Shown: positions 15,934 through 15,968 of the stretch, piece after piece | Position numbering within the stretch: position 1 is the first letter of the stretch | How the letters are laid out: each line of letters begins with the position of its first letter | Origin: Acinetobacter sp. | GTDB lineage: Bacteria > Pseudomonadota > Gammaproteobacteria > Pseudomonadales > Moraxellaceae | Length of the DNA stretch: 15,968 nt | Assembly (NCBI GenBank): GCA_008017255.1 | Contig: SSHD01000037.1 | Location: forward strand, 1 to 15,968 | Direction: 5' to 3' | Made by a program: the position numbers and the translations under genes | Notes under the pieces: generated by a model | What the model was told of the DNA's origin: nothing | Database searches by the model: none | What the model saw: only the letters and a program-made list of their open reading frames with translations

Positions 15934-15968
15934 TGCTGTAGTTTGATTCAAAAAATCCCCTCTTAGTG

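Noticed and set aside
15934..15968. Terminator after valS
   Set aside because: Only 35 nt remain and no stem can be completed. The run of As and CCCCTCTT may be the start of a structure beyond the window.

Overview
The window looks like a chromosomal core segment of an Acinetobacter species (Moraxellaceae). It is AT-rich and carries a complete AdeI-AdeJ-AdeK-type RND efflux operon, the pump intrinsic to that genus. The proteins read as clear orthologues of the A. baumannii AdeIJK I remember, but diverged, so another species is likely. I ran no alignment. I see no insertion sequence, prophage, CRISPR array, tRNA or rRNA.

Layout, left to right. (1) The 5' end of rplU (L21) on the minus strand diverges from ispB (polyprenyl diphosphate synthase) across a 362-nt gap. 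(2) ispB is followed after 20 nt by a large multi-membrane-span gene of the so-called site-specific recombinase family (PF10136). (3) A 551-nt gap holds a promoter-like element overlapped by a perfect 24-nt palindrome, a long leader with a hairpin, and ambiguous small-ORF signals. (4) adeI-adeJ-adeK are tightly coupled and end at a strong intrinsic terminator. (5) Two paralogous YbjQ-family genes follow, one soluble and one membrane-anchored. (6) A small exported-protein gene on the minus strand appears broken by a one-base frameshift. (7) A minus-strand pair follows: an unrecognised all-helical-looking protein and a classical SDR oxidoreductase, with an inverted-repeat terminator after them. 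(8) valS, complete, is divergent from that pair, with an extended -10 promoter and no visible Shine-Dalgarno.

Functionally, AdeI (periplasmic adaptor), AdeJ (inner-membrane proton/drug antiporter) and AdeK (outer-membrane channel) form one tripartite pump. IspB supplies the ubiquinone side chain. ValS and L21 are translation housekeeping. Nothing here is a convincing new multi-gene system. The items most worth a second look are the palindrome over the putative adeIJK promoter, the frameshifted small secreted-protein gene at 10960-11236, the non-coding or eroded stretch before adeI, the tandem YbjQ pair, and the unidentified 220-residue protein next to the SDR.
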